Assembly (NCBI RefSeq): GCF_033958435.1 | Contig: NC_134137.1 | Location: forward strand, 252,572,501-252,636,500 | Source: Carettochelys insculpta | Taxonomy: Eukaryota > Chordata > Testudines > Carettochelyidae | DNA: 64,000 nucleotides | Direction: 5' to 3' | Part shown: piece by piece, positions 1 to 11,702 of the stretch | Layout: each line of letters starts with the position of its first letter | Position numbering within the stretch: the stretch's first letter is position 1 | The notes under the pieces: model-generated | The model's database searches: none | What the model saw: the letters and a program-made list of their open reading frames with translations, nothing else | Told to the model about the DNA's origin: nothing | Program-made: the position numbers and the translations under genes

Positions 1-120
1 ACTTCAAAGTTGCAAACTTCAAAGCACCAACATGCCATGTAGCTGTGGGCGCTTTGAAGTACCCACACAAATTCGAAGTGCCCTTACTCCCAAAAGAAGG
101 GGGCTAGTGTAGACACAGCC
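1..120. mobile_element. Harbinger-type MITE, right end only (cut by window edge)
   Basis: The stretch is made of repeated ACTTCAAAG / CTTTGAAGT inverted motifs and ends in CTAGTGTAGACACAGCC, the reverse complement of the GGCTGTGTCTACACTAG terminus seen in the other Harbinger-like elements here. The left part lies outside the window. No coding capacity is visible. The motif content resembles the central part of the palindrome at 22328-22787. Confidence 0.65.
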
Positions 121-235
121 ACAGTGTCTTATGTTCTAATATTGGTAGCCTTGAGGTTGCCCGTGGCTCTTGCTCAATTGAGTCAGCTTTCTCTGCCAGG
201 ACCTTGAGTACCCTGAGAGAAAATACACCAAGCAA

Positions 236-537
236 CAGTGGTGGATTAACATAAGGCAAATGGGGCAGTTGTCCCAGGGCCCACAGGCATGAGGGGAATA
301 AGGCTCCATAACTCCATTTTGTTTAAACAAGTCACTTTAATGGAACGAAATAAATGTGTCATGTTGTTCTTATTGTAAAATTAATTTACATGTAACTTTA
401 TTATGCATCATGAGTAAAAATAAGCATGAAAAGATTTTAAAGCATAAATAATGATGTTACATTAATATTTTAATATACTGGGGGGCCCTCTTGTGACTGT
501 GCTGTCTCAGGGCTCCACCTGTTCCTAATCCACCGTG
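236..537. mobile_element. hAT-like MITE
   Basis: The left end CAGTGGTGGATTAAC and the right end, whose reverse complement contains GGTGGATTAGG, form terminal inverted repeats. Inner similarity continues on both sides (a GGGGCAGTTGTCCCAGGGC-like block against a GGAGCCCTGAGACAG-like block). The middle is AT-rich and non-coding. A related left end lies at 42012. I did not find a convincing 8-bp target duplication. Confidence 0.5.
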
Positions 538-1043
538 GTAGGCAAACTGCTTAAATAAAGAAAAGAGGCAAATTGCAAAGCCAGACTCATTCACTGGGAG
601 TGACTGGGACACTTGTCCATTTTCCCAAATCTCCTGGAGCTAGTCTGGGGTTCAGAGGGGAGTTTTTCTCTTTGCAATACAAAGTCCGCATGTCAGTTTT
701 CAACTTCTCTTTCTGTTGGAGCTCTTCCAGGAAGTACGTCTGGCAGCAGCTATGGGCTGTGATCAGCTGGGTTGAAATTCACAAGCTAGGTTGAGCTTCC
801 AACATTTGGCACAGGTCTGGAATACACTGTCAAAAGTAAAGATTTGGCTCCAAGGCTCACAGAACCAGGGCCAAGTTTGAGTGGCTCTCCTTATGATAAG
901 CAGAGCTATATACCATCACCCTCTTCAGCTCTTCCAGCCAGAGATGATGCGGTACATACTAATAAAATTACTTGTGCATTTCCCTTGAATCAGTGCACGC
1001 ATTGTTGCTATTTATATTTTGCAGCTCTGCTGCTTTTGTTAAA

Positions 1044-1262
1044 ATGGGGGAGGGAGAGCTCAGTGGTTTGAGCATTGGCCTGCTAAACCCACATTTGCGA
1101 GCTCAGTCCTCGTGGAGGCCAGTTGAGCTCTGGGGCAAACAGATGTTTTGGGAAAAAAAAACTCCACCAGGAATGGTGCTTGGTCCTGTCAAGAGAACAG
1201 GGGACCAGTCTCAATGACCTCCTGAGCTCTCTTCCAGATCCATGGGATGTGTATCTCCATTT
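1044..1262 (+). repeat. tRNA-derived SINE
   Basis: The head reads GAGCTCAGTGGTTTGAGC followed by a loop-like TTGGCCTGCTAAACCC, which is the layout of a tRNA with an A box and anticodon arm; a degenerate B box (GAGCTCAGTCCTCG) follows about 30 bases later. A unique body and an AT-rich tail come after it. This is a polymerase III SINE of the kind common in turtles (family from memory). It is diverged and probably inactive. Confidence 0.65.
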
Positions 1263-1580
1263 ATTTAATATTTGAATCCAGTAGAGTTTTATTCATCCCA
1301 TGGGTGGGGTCTGCATATTTGTACCTATAGTAACCAAGGTGCATTATTAACACCAGGCCACATTGAAGCTACATATCAAACTCAATGCACAGGCCTTCTC
1401 CTGATGGCCTGAGGGGCTGGCATGGGCCAAGCAGAAGCAGTCTGGCATCAGAGTTGGGGTGGGATGGCATCAATAGGTGTTTCTCTCTGCTTTGCCCCAC
1501 CCCTCCAGGGAACAGGTCCTCCCAATGTGAGAAGCACACAAGGCAATAAGCCACCACCCAAAAGCTAATAAATAAATAAA

Positions 1581-1650
1581 TGTGTTAGTCTTTAAGGTGC
1601 AACAAGAGTGCTTGGTTTTTTTGCGAAGCTACAGACTAACATGGCTGCCT
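1581..1650 (+). mobile_element. Penelope-like element 3' terminus fragment
   Basis: The block GTTAGTCTTTAAGGTGCAAC followed by GCTACAGACTAACATGGC matches the 3' termini of the PLE copies at 61395-61998 and 45286-46141. Only the last roughly 70 bases are present. Confidence 0.6.
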
Positions 1651-2085
1651 TCTGGGACTATTTCTTCTGATGTTCCTGGAGAATGAGCTACTGAAAAAAA
1701 TCAACCTGCAGAAAATACAGGAAAAATTGTCTAACCATTATAGTGTTTGTGACTGCTTTGACCACCCAATATAATACCTATGCTAAATCTTTTATGGATT
1801 TCTGTTCAATTACACTTGGAAAATATGTGTATCTCTGCGTGAGGGCTGCATAGATTTTCTACAGTAAAAGGGCAAAGATCACAATTTCAAATACCACAGA
1901 AATCTCACATTTCTCATTTAGTGTTATAATTCAGTGCTCCCTTTTATGTCTGTATCATTATCAATAAATATGGATTTTGTTCTGTTTTTGCCCAGACGGA
2001 ATGACCCACATGAAGTCCTGCTGTTAATTAAATGTATCCATGTCCATGAACAAAACTTAAACCACTCAACATAGTTGAGTAAATA

Positions 2086-2140
2086 TCATTATCCCCATTT
2101 TGCAGACTGAGGAATTAAGACAAAGAACTGTTAAGTTATG
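2086..2140 (+). repeat. MIR-like SINE core fragment
   Basis: The sequence ATCCCCATTTTGCAGACTGAGGAATTAAGAC...GTTAAG resembles the conserved core of MIR-type SINEs (recognised from memory). It is short and diverged. Confidence 0.4.
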
Positions 2141-2756
2141 TAAGGGTTACCATATTAGAGCTTTAAAAAAAGATGACATCCCAAACTGTGTCTGTACCAG
2201 CTTGCGCTTTATTAACGTGTAATGTAATATATAACAGATATCAGTATCTACCAACTCACATTGTATTAAAACTCACATTAATACAACGTGAGTTGCTAGA
2301 TACTGATACAGATACAGTCCCTCTTGGGGCGTCCTCTCCTTTGAAAATTCACGTATGGTGACCCTTGTTATTGGTAGGGTCAAGAATAGAACCAAGCGCT
2401 CTTAACGTCCAGGTACTTGCTAAGTGTGCTAGACTACTTCTGTTTCTAGGCTTGCCTAGCCTGTATACTAGTCCACACTATAGGAACTCCAGTGTTGCTC
2501 ACTAACTGGCCTGTGTGGACCCTGCTGGTGCACACGAAAGGTTCTTAGTGCACATGAGTGCAGTACATTTTAAAATGGGATTACATCAGTGCTTTTTTTT
2601 TTTTTTTAATACAAAAAAGATGTGCCAGGACTCAACTGTCTCTCTGCTCCATTTCTCTGAGCTAACCCCAAAGCTGGGGTGGTTGAGGTGCTGGTACTCA
2701 GTACTTGCAAGTACTGCCACACAAAAAGGACTGGTCTACATTAACATGTGCTAGGG

Positions 2757-3300
2757 CAGTGTTCCTCAATTGGGGGTATGTGCAGCCTTGGGAGTACACC
2801 AAGGTCTTCCAGGGAGTACATAAACTCTTCTAGATATTTGTCTTGTTTTACAACAAGCTACATAAAAACACTAGTAAAGTCAGTACAATCTAAAAATTCA
2901 TTCAGACAATGACTTGTTTCTACTGCTTCACATGCCTTATGTTGAAAGGTAAGTACAATATTTCTATTCCAATTCATTTATTTGATAATAAGTTGATAAA
3001 AAGTCAGCAAGTTTTCAGTACCAGTCTTCTGTGATACTTTTGCCTGTTTTTGTAAGTAAGTAGTTTTTAAGTGAGGTGTAACTTAGTGGTATGCAAAACA
3101 AATATGACTCATGCAAAGGATACAGTAACCTGGAAAGGTTGAATGGCACTTTTTTCAAGACCTCAGATTACCTTAGGAGCATGTTTCTCAACTAATGATA
3201 CACATACCCTTAGGGGAACGTGAAAGAAGTCAGGGGGTACTTATCTTTCACAAAAAAAAAAAGATGGGGGTACTTTATAAAAAAAGGTTGAGAAACACTG
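2757..3300. mobile_element. hAT MITE
   Basis: Left end CAGTGTTCCTCAATTGGGGG and right end GGTTGAGAAACACTG are inverted repeats of the hAT type, extending inward as GGGGTAC blocks. The flanking 8 bp (2749-2756 and 3301-3308) agree at 5 of 8 positions, consistent with a decayed hAT target duplication. The interior is AT-rich and has no coding capacity. Confidence 0.75.
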
Positions 3301-5460
3301 CCCTGGGGAAATTGCAATGTGCCTCACTAGGATCCTCATGGGTCTGTTAGTTCATAATAAACTAATGCACTGATACCCTTCTGCTGTAGATTCACTCACC
3401 ATGTAGACAAACTCTTAGATTATTATTAGTAATTTTCTGCTTAGATACTATGGTACCAAGTGCAATAATATCAATAATGACATCGTCCAAGGATGTTTGG
3501 GGCAGCTACCTTTTGAGGAAAAAGCAGCTTCAGGTATAGTTATACATAGAAAATAATTAAACAAGTTATACGGCCTGAGCAGGAGACATCATTAAAGAGT
3601 TGGGAAAAGGATTATTAGGTCATGTAGTGTATCCAACAGCCACCAATGCAGAATTATTCCCTAAAGCAAATTCTTCACTCAGATTAAACAATTGCAGTGC
3701 ATTTGCCCATCCCCCAATGAACAGGACATACCATTGTCTCAGAGATGTGAGGACTTCAGCACCATCTTCAAACTTACCCTGAAGCAGAGCAGGATGGAGA
3801 GGTTTCGGAGATAGAAGTTCCTTTTGTAACCCTCTCACTCAATAGTCTGTACTTTCACTGTACCTGCAGACTCAGAGGAAGCGCAAATGTGGAGGTATGT
3901 CACCAGCTTATTTAAGATATGGCCAGGCCTGCTTCAATAACTTCCCTATACCAGTGCCCTATGCCTACGAAACAGGAAGAATGATGTGAAGGATCAGGGC
4001 ACTTAGTTGGTGGAGAAGCATCAATATAGAGAAAGAGTTGTTTCAATACTAATAGCTTGATACTTCTTTGAACATAACATCAAAATGCCAGGCCTGAGCT
4101 ATTTTAAAATGAAATGTTCATATTATTTATAAGAACTTAAAAATGACACAAAAGCCAACAAATATCAATTTAAGTAATGGAAGCAGGACCAATTAACTTC
4201 TGATGTAAACAACCCCATGTGCATTGATTTCAATTGAATTACCTTCAGTTACATCTGGAGGGATATAGGCTGATAGTTCTTTAGAATAATTTTTAAATAA
4301 ATTCCAGATTTTAGAATTGTTTGAAGAGGTCATTCCAATCTGCTGATGTTAAAAAAGCATTGAGCATCTTTTGTATACAAGATTTTAGGATTGTAAGTTT
4401 ACATATAAAAAGTATCTCATCACTTGTCATGTTAATCTGTTCACACAGCCTTCGCCTGCCTATCTCAAATTCTCTTCAAGCTTTCCCTTTGACTCTTGTT
4501 TACAGAAGTTGCAGTGATCTAGTCCTTGAGGAGAAGTACTGCCATGTGGTTTACATGACCAACCAGACACCATAAATACTGATGAGCAAATAGACAAGGC
4601 AGTTTGCCTGTAAACAGCCCATAGGCTAAAATATGTTTTCACAAACCATTTATCAAACAATTTCAAATAACAAATGAATTAGTGAACAATCTGTGAATAA
4701 GCCACAAACAAAACAGAGGATGAAACTTGTGGAATACATTCTTTCCAATAAATAATTCACGCTGCTTTGCTTAAGGGTCTGTCCTGTCCATTTGGATCTA
4801 CCTGTGGACCACAGCAGATCAGTACACTTCTGTTTAGCAAGTGGTTCATAATAGGCTGAAACCAGTAAAAAAAGAGAGGTGGGTTTTTTTTCCACATCAA
4901 TCCAACCTACGTAACCAATATAACCACGTGATCTGATCATTCCATTGAAATTTGTTTCAAATGTAATTTTTTTGAATAAGAAGAAAAAGACAACATATTA
5001 TAATGCCTATAATACTTTTCATCTGATGATCTCAAACTACAAATCTTGGCTTACAAAATTGGCATCCAGGGAGTCAGTGGACAGCTGGAAATAGAAGCTG
5101 GGAGTCCCACTTCCCAGTTAAGATGCTAAACATTAAGGAAAAAAAAACCATACTCCATGTGTCTTTAAATGTCTTAATTAATCTCTTCCCAAACCTGTTG
5201 CTATCTGTTTATTATTATATTTCCTTTCTAATTTGAAATGACCAGCCGTTTGAAATGATGCTACAGTAAGCCCATTACTTTGCCCTAATTGCAACCTATT
5301 TATGTTTTCTCTGTTTTGTCCAAATTACTCAAGAGCTAATGAGCTTTCCTTTCAAAGATAATGCATTGACCCTATTTTTAGTCTTGTTTTTTGGTCTGCT
5401 CCATTGCTCTTTTCAAGGTAACCTTGATGATATTGTTATAGCCATTCATTATATTTTTTT
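3301..5460. other. Unassigned sequence
   Basis: AT-rich sequence with no recognisable gene, RNA or repeat. Short open frames here have no family motifs. Confidence 0.5.
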
Positions 5461-5790
5461 ATGCAGGAACTAGCTGTATTGATTTGACTGTGGCCTTTGA
5501 TCCAATAAATCACAACATATTGCTATCTAAGTTTCCCTCAATTTGGCTGAGTTTAGCTACAGTAGAATGATTTTCTGGCTACATTAGTGAGCAAACCCCA
5601 CTCATTTTGTTTAATGGTGTTGAATCTGAGGTGAAAATGTTACATGCAAAGTTACCTCAGGAGCTAATTAGAGGGCTTTTACTTTTTCAGTTTTTATTAA
5701 CGACCTGTCGACGCTGTGTAGTTCATGAAATATCCTGTACATCTACATGCTGATGATGTGACCTCATACACACTAAGAGCACAGATAAGG
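5461..5790 (+). pseudogene. Ancient LINE reverse transcriptase fragment
   Basis: In broken frames the plus strand encodes pieces of a non-LTR reverse transcriptase. A block like IDLTVAFDPINHNILLSK (motif A, with the catalytic aspartate in AFD) is followed by a GVPQG-like segment and then, at about 5745-5775, by LHADDVTSYT, the YADD motif with the Y changed to H. Stops and frame changes separate the pieces. The style resembles CR1/L2/Rex-type LINEs rather than the younger CR1 at 57054. It is a fossil with no function expected. Confidence 0.6.
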
Positions 5791-6684
5791 TATCAGACCT
5801 TGACTGTTCTAACTGGGGATTTATGGAGTGATTTCCACAATTTAAAGACACAGTTTTTGCACAAATAAATTGGCTTAGAATGTTGATAAAATATAAGGCA
5901 TGTAATTACAGAGAAGTCTCCTATACTGTAAACAGGACTGTGTGCACTGGTATAGAAGATAATAAGCTTTCCTTGCTTCAGAAAAGCCTTGGCCGTGGGA
6001 GGAGGTAAAGGTTTTTTAAGGAGCAATTTAACAAGGCTGCAATGATCTAGACCTGAATGCCCCCAAGTCTGGACCAATTTGCATCCAAGATTTTGGTTCA
6101 GTTTATTGCATGGAGCGTAGTCAGCTGTGCAATTCAGAGCTGGATGCAAACTTGCCCAAAACCCATGGGTGCTGAGTTCAGGACCTTTGCTATTTATTTC
6201 TCAGGTTTTAAAAATATTCAAATAATTTCTTTTCCTGTTCAGGTTCCAGCTGGAACAGGAATCGTAAGACTGAAGCAGCACAAGAAAAATTGCTCTCATG
6301 GTACTTCTGGCCCAACACAAAAAGATGGTATCAGAAATCTTGAATGAGAGCCCATTTGTGCTATGTTTTGCAGACTGAAGCGTTTCAGGGACAGTCAGGG
6401 AAGCATCTGAACAGGGTTGGTTAGTTAAGCGAGTCTCAGAATCTTGTGAAACTCCCTCCCTGGTGGTACAGAACACAATCAGACAACCAGAATACAAGCA
6501 CACTCATTGGGTCACTCATGCAGTGTTGCATAAAGCATGTACATTGCAATAAGCTTTTAAAAATTAGGGGCCAAATTATCACTTGGTGTGAACAGGTGTT
6601 TGAAAATAAAATCTTCTGGGCCAATAAATTGGTGAGAGACAATCTCGGAAAGGGTAAAATGATGTAAATTGCTAATATGGAGCC
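5791..6684. other. Unassigned sequence
   Basis: No gene or repeat recognised apart from possible continuation of the neighbouring LINE fossil. Confidence 0.4.
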
Positions 6685-6941
6685 TGTGACAGAGTGCTGT
6701 CCCAGCACTGTAACAGCATTCTCATCATTGGATCACCCATTAAATCACAGATTTAGAGGGGCAAAGCTCTTTCTAATTGATAGATTGGGGATGGGTAGGA
6801 GAATGCTACAAGGCTAATTACCCATTCGCCAAAAAAATATAAAAGGCGCAGGCAGGAAGTGTTTGGAGGGGGAGGGAAAGGGAAGGGTGTGATGGTTAAG
6901 GGAACTCACACACTCACTCTTTGGCAGTCTTTTCAGAGTCA
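6685..6941 (+). mobile_element. Putative small solo LTR
   Basis: The segment begins TGTGACAGAG, ends GAGTCA, carries a TATA-like AATATAAAAGGC at about 6837, and is flanked on both sides by GAGCC (6680-6684 and 6942-6946), which would be a 5-bp target duplication. TG...CA ends, a TATA box and a 5-bp duplication fit a Ty3-like LTR. At 257 bp it is short, no polyadenylation signal is evident, and GAGCC could recur by chance. Confidence 0.4.
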
Positions 6942-6946
6942 GAGCC

Positions 6947-7726
6947 AGAAGCCATCTGTTGGGGAAGATACCATCTGTCTGCCCCATCCTTGCTTAAGTG
7001 AGCTAAGGAATGCATGCTATTGTAAATGCAAACCTGAACAAGTTTGTAAGGCGGCCATGGGGAACACTATATACATTTGACCAGAAGAAGGTCTCTATGC
7101 AGTTTGTGGCTAGAAAAGTGACAGAAGCATGGTGACACTCCAGCACCGGGACAAACTCTATTCTCGGATATCCTGGTGTGAACCTGGAATACCTCAGCCA
7201 TGTCAGCAGTGTGACAACCTTTCCACTTGTATGATTGAAACCAGAATTTATCCAATGGTGCTCAGTGGGTATACAATGAAATCAGAATTTGGCCCATTTT
7301 GAAGTAAGTGGGAATTTTGCCACAGACTTTAGAGAAGGAAGATTTGACCCAATGGGTGTAATTTCTGTGCTGAGAAACATGAAGAAGCATAGCAGCACAA
7401 GTGACCAGTCAGAGTGTGTAAAATAAAAGAGGTGGTGGCAAGGATTGCTTTATCTTACACCTTTGCTGCACCTCTTCTGTACCCTCCTCCATCCTCCACA
7501 GAGTACGTTACTCAGCTTGCACATTCACTAATGGCCATACCAGGGCATGCTGTACAGCAGTACCACTCTGCCACCTATAAGTTAAAGCTGAATTTGACCA
7601 ACATTGTTCAGCATTATTCACAGGTACTCCAAGATGCAGAGGTGGTAGAGGAACCTGCTTCTCAGAACACTCATTTAATCTGAAATTGTCCTGTTGATAG
7701 CGTAGTAGCACTTTTCTACCTAACCC

Positions 7727-7773
<47 letters not shown>

Positions 7774-9436
7774 TGTGGCTAACAGAAAGCCATGCTCCTC
7801 TGGCCATGGCAGCTCTAGGCTTGGCAGTTCTAAGGTGCTGCATGGGATTTAGAGGGAATCTTGGTGGAGACTGGCATGATGAGCTGATGAGAGCTGAGCC
7901 GAGCCAACATGAGCTGAGTAGTACACGACAGAAGATAAGTAGGAGAAGGGGGAAGTCAGTGAAGAGATGCAAAGAGGGCATGACACGGTCAAAGAAATAG
8001 GCCAGGGAAATTATTTTTGCAACAGTATGCTGAAGGGATGTGTGCAGGACACGATGGTGTTTGTCAAAGGCCGGAGAAAAGGCTATTGCAGTGACTGAAT
8101 ACCTTTAGGACATGTCTTTGAGATGCTATGGAGAAAGAATTTGCAAGATTTTGACATAGCCTGAATATGAGGACTTAGCAAGAGGCCTGAGTTGAAGATG
8201 ATGCCTCTGAAAGTGAATTTGGGTTTAAAAACACAGGTTAAGTTTCTATATATAGTGGCCACCCTGTGAAAATTAATTTGTTTAATTTAATTTATGTTGA
8301 TTGTGCAACAGATGTTGGTTCTTTCTTCAAAGTCTTGGTTTTCCTCTTGAGGTTTTCTTGAAAGAGAGCTTGTGAAGGTAAACGGTTTCAATGATTTAAC
8401 CTACATATTTGTTGGTTTTCCTTATTTGTCTTTTTATATACCTCTTTTTCCTTCTGTTTTCTCAAATTTATGAGGAACTTACCTTTTGCTGTAGTTCATT
8501 TAGTTGCAAAATAATATTGTTGTAAATCACAGAATGTGCACAGCAATGCTAATCATTGTGACTGTTATACCAAGGGCGCCAGGGGAGCATTAACAGTATG
8601 TTCTTTGCCTTCTTTTCATATTGCTTTAAAACAATCAAAATTATGGTGCAGCTTCTCACCTCATGTAAAAAGGTATCCCTCCACTGACTTCAATGTAGCT
8701 ATCTGGATTTACAGCAAAGGAAAATTTGATGATATATAGCACCGGACCAAAAAAGAAAAACAACCCCCCACAAAAAAACCCTGTGATAAAATTGAGTAAA
8801 GACTGAAACTACAACAGTAGCTGAAAGTTCAGATATGTTACAGGAATGCTGTAGTCATCCCCAAAACAAGGAGTTCAGAGTGACGTTTAAGTTTAAACAT
8901 GTTAAGGCATGGAAATGCACACTTAAGGCATCCAAACAATGGGTGCCTTGTAGTGACAGCATGTCATAGCATAGAGCTATGATTAATGCATGTAGCATTT
9001 GTGATCTCTGACTAAAGTAAACTCATGTTTGAAGCTGATCAGGTTTTAAATATTTGTTTTCCTTCTGGAGTTGCTGTGGAGCAGAGTTAGTTCTTTTGGT
9101 GTTATGTCGATACATATCACAGTTTACCTTACTTCCCCTCCCCCACCCCATATCATCACTCCCTGACTTCTCCCAGGATCCTCCTTACTGTCCTCCCCTC
9201 AGCACCAGCACCAGCAACTTGAAAACCAAGGCAGGAAAACGGGGATGAAGTGACTTCATGTGAGAAAGTGGAAGGGATGTAAGGGAACTAAGGGAGAGAG
9301 AAGGGATGCGTATGGGTCTGGGAGGAGAAGGCCAGTGCTTGGGGCAAAGAGCTTCATAAGGAAGACTTGAATTATGTAGAGTAGGGGGACTTCCTGGGAC
9401 AGCCTGATCCATGGCTCCCAATATCTAGACTTTAAA
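6947..9436. other. Unassigned sequence with one microsatellite
   Basis: Apart from the CA repeat at 7731-7767 I recognise nothing. Open frames across the CA run encode Cys-Val repeats and are artefacts. Confidence 0.5.
7731..7767. repeat. (CA)n microsatellite
   Basis: An uninterrupted run of about 18 CA dinucleotides ending in CATATAC. Long enough to be length-variable between individuals. Confidence 0.97.
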
Positions 9437-11702
9437 GCTACGTCTACACTAGCATTGAAAATTGAAATTATTGGCACTCTTTCGAAAGAGTGCTTGGATC
9501 ATCCACACTCACAATGCGCTCTTTTGAAATTAAATCAAAGGAACACAGGCCAAATGTCGATTTCAGTCCTCTGTTCCTGTAACATGAAGAAGACCCCCTT
9601 TCAGAATATTTTTTCGAAAGACAGCATGTTTGGACATTCCACATTCTGTTCTTTTGAAAGAGTCCTCCATGGCGGCGGTCATGGAGGACTGCGGAGACAG
9701 TCTGCCCTGCTGCTGCGGTGCTCTACAATATTTATGCCCAGCCGTGCTTAAAGCACCCTGGTCTCAGAAAGCTCTTTGCAGGAAGCCAGGACCATGCTTG
9801 CAGCCACTTAAGCACAAGCTCCAGCCACACACCCGACACGCATGGCAAATTAAAAAACAAAAAAACACTTTGGCCAGCAGCCAGCCTGTGGTCATTGTGG
9901 GGGGACGGAGAGTGTTGCATGCGCAGGGAGTGGGAGGCCTGTGTGGGTTGACTGTAGGTGAGGGTCACCGAGGCTCACGGGCAAAGGTGTCCCAAAGACC
10001 AACCCAAATGCAGACACGCACATGTTGAGCCTGTTGGGCTGGGGCACGGACTGGCTGTTCAAGGCTGGGACCATACTTGGCCACCCACCTTGGGGGGAAC
10101 CCCTCACCCTTGCCCTCAGCAATGTTGTGAAGGACACAACAGGCACCTACCACCTGGGGGAACATTTTATATCCCCATCTCCAGGCACATTAGGAGGCAC
10201 TGCCATTGGCCCTTCAGGTGCCCAAAGGCCCACTCCGCCACATTTCAGGCCCAGTTGATGTGAGTGGTAAGTGCCTCCTGGGAGGGGTGAGGGTGGCCAG
10301 TGTAGAGCCACGTCAGTCAGGGCAGCAGGAGGTAGGCAGCATCCACCACCATAGAGAGGGGCATGCTCACATCCCTGACCCAGATCTCCCTACAACTGTC
10401 CCGGCATCCATGCAGCGGCGGAGCTCAGAATTACAGAACACACAGGAGCTGGGCGTCCGTCCTGCCCAGCCCACATATATGTCCATTAAGCATCCCTTGC
10501 TGTCCGTCAGTGACTGTAGCACTACCATGTGGTAGCCTTTTCTACTGATGTACATTTCTGCTCTGTGTTCCAGGGGGCCAATGGGGATGTGCATCCCGTC
10601 CAAGGCACCAAATCAGTTTGGAAATCCAAGTGCTGCGAATCCTGAGACAGCTGCAACCACATCCCCCATGTGAATAATCCTGCACAGCACCATCACATAG
10701 ATGGCGCACACAACCTGCATGGGAGGAAAGATGCATGGTGTGATGAGGGCTTCAGGGGGCTGTTCACTGTGCCCCTACCACATACCCTGGCCTCCTGCCC
10801 CCTTCTGCCAAGGTTCACCCTTTCCTGGGTTATAACTCCACACTCCCAGTGGCAACTGTGTGAGCAGAGCATGACTAACTTCTGTGATGACAGCCCCAAC
10901 AGTGGCCTTGCCCACTCCAAACTGGTGACCCATGGATCAGTAGCTGTCCAGGGTGGCCAGCTTCCAGATGGCGATTGCTACCCATTTTTCAAGTGGGAGA
11001 GCGAGCCTCGTGAGTGTCCTTGTGAGCTAAGCTGGGGCGAGCCAGCGGCAGAGCTCCTGGAAAGTCTGCTTGCTCATTCAGAAATTCTGCAGCCAGTGAA
11101 CACCATCCCAATCCCCCAGCACCAGCCATTTCCACCAGTTGCTGCTGCTTCACTGGCTCCAAAGTCACCAGGGCACTTGTGGGGGAACGCCAGCACCATC
11201 CTGGGTCAAGCAGCTCCAGGCTTCTGGCATTGGGGGTCGACCACAGAAGGGGTCAGAGGGCGGCAGTGACCAGCATGGATGGTGACCAACCAAGACATGG
11301 AGGATGTCCAGCTCAAACAGAAGGAGTGGCTGCTGAGGATCCATCAGGGACAGGCTGCCAAGCCCAGTGAGCTCCGTGCAGAGGCTCTGCAGGGCTTGTG
11401 ACACCTCTGAGCCAGAGCGACTGCAGGGCATGGGAATTTGGGAGGGGTCCTTTAAGGGAGTGGCTCACTGCGAGTCCTGGAAGGTCTTGTTGGCCATGTG
11501 ACCCCATCCATGCCACTGGGGCTCAGCTCTTTCAAAAGAGCGCATGTGCATGTGTGGACACCCCTTTAGAAAGAGTCGACCCATCTTTCAAAAAACTTCT
11601 TTGTGTGTGGACAATCTCTTTTGAAAGACTGCCTTTTGAAAAGGATCAAGTGGAAAATATCGATTTTTAGATTTTCAAAGAGATGCCTAGTGTAGATGTA
11701 GC
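9437..11702 (-). mobile_element. Decayed PIF/Harbinger element with transposase
   Basis: The left end GCTACGTCTACACTAGCA and the right end TGCCTAGTGTAGATGTAGC form terminal inverted repeats of the same type as the other Harbinger elements here. The subterminal regions carry CTTTCGAAAGAG and CTCTTTTGAAAGAC motifs. A broken transposase gene lies on the minus strand. No Myb-like partner is visible, so this copy is either a transposase-only deletion derivative or lost the partner. I could not define a target duplication. Confidence 0.85.
9965..11431 (-). pseudogene. Harbinger transposase, inactivated
   Basis: Minus-strand pieces in changing frames follow the order of a Harbinger transposase: an N-terminal piece (start codon at 11431), a helix-turn-helix block (FGVGKATVGAVITE, about 10885-10930), then an intron-like gap at 10715-10879 (donor GTTAGT; acceptor preceded by a pyrimidine-rich tract ending ATGCAG), FGALDGMHIPI (first catalytic Asp, about 10590), DIYVGWAGRT, VDAAYLL, AEWAFGHLKG (Glu) and VPQVVGACCVLHNI near the C terminus. 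The conserved HD after GST is lost (now TPSS), and several stops and frameshifts are present. It is a homologue of the gene at 36319-37620, with the intron at the same place, and is certainly non-functional. Confidence 0.85.

Noticed and set aside
1044..1262. A functional tRNA gene
   Set aside because: A-box and B-box spacing is tRNA-like but stems do not pair well and a SINE body follows.
2445..2750. Element between CTAGTCCACACTATAG and CTGGTCTACATTAACATG
   Set aside because: The two ends are only loosely inverted and the flanks show no duplication.
7508..7981. 157-codon minus-strand frame
   Set aside because: It runs through the CA microsatellite (Cys-Val repeat) and has no family motif on either side.
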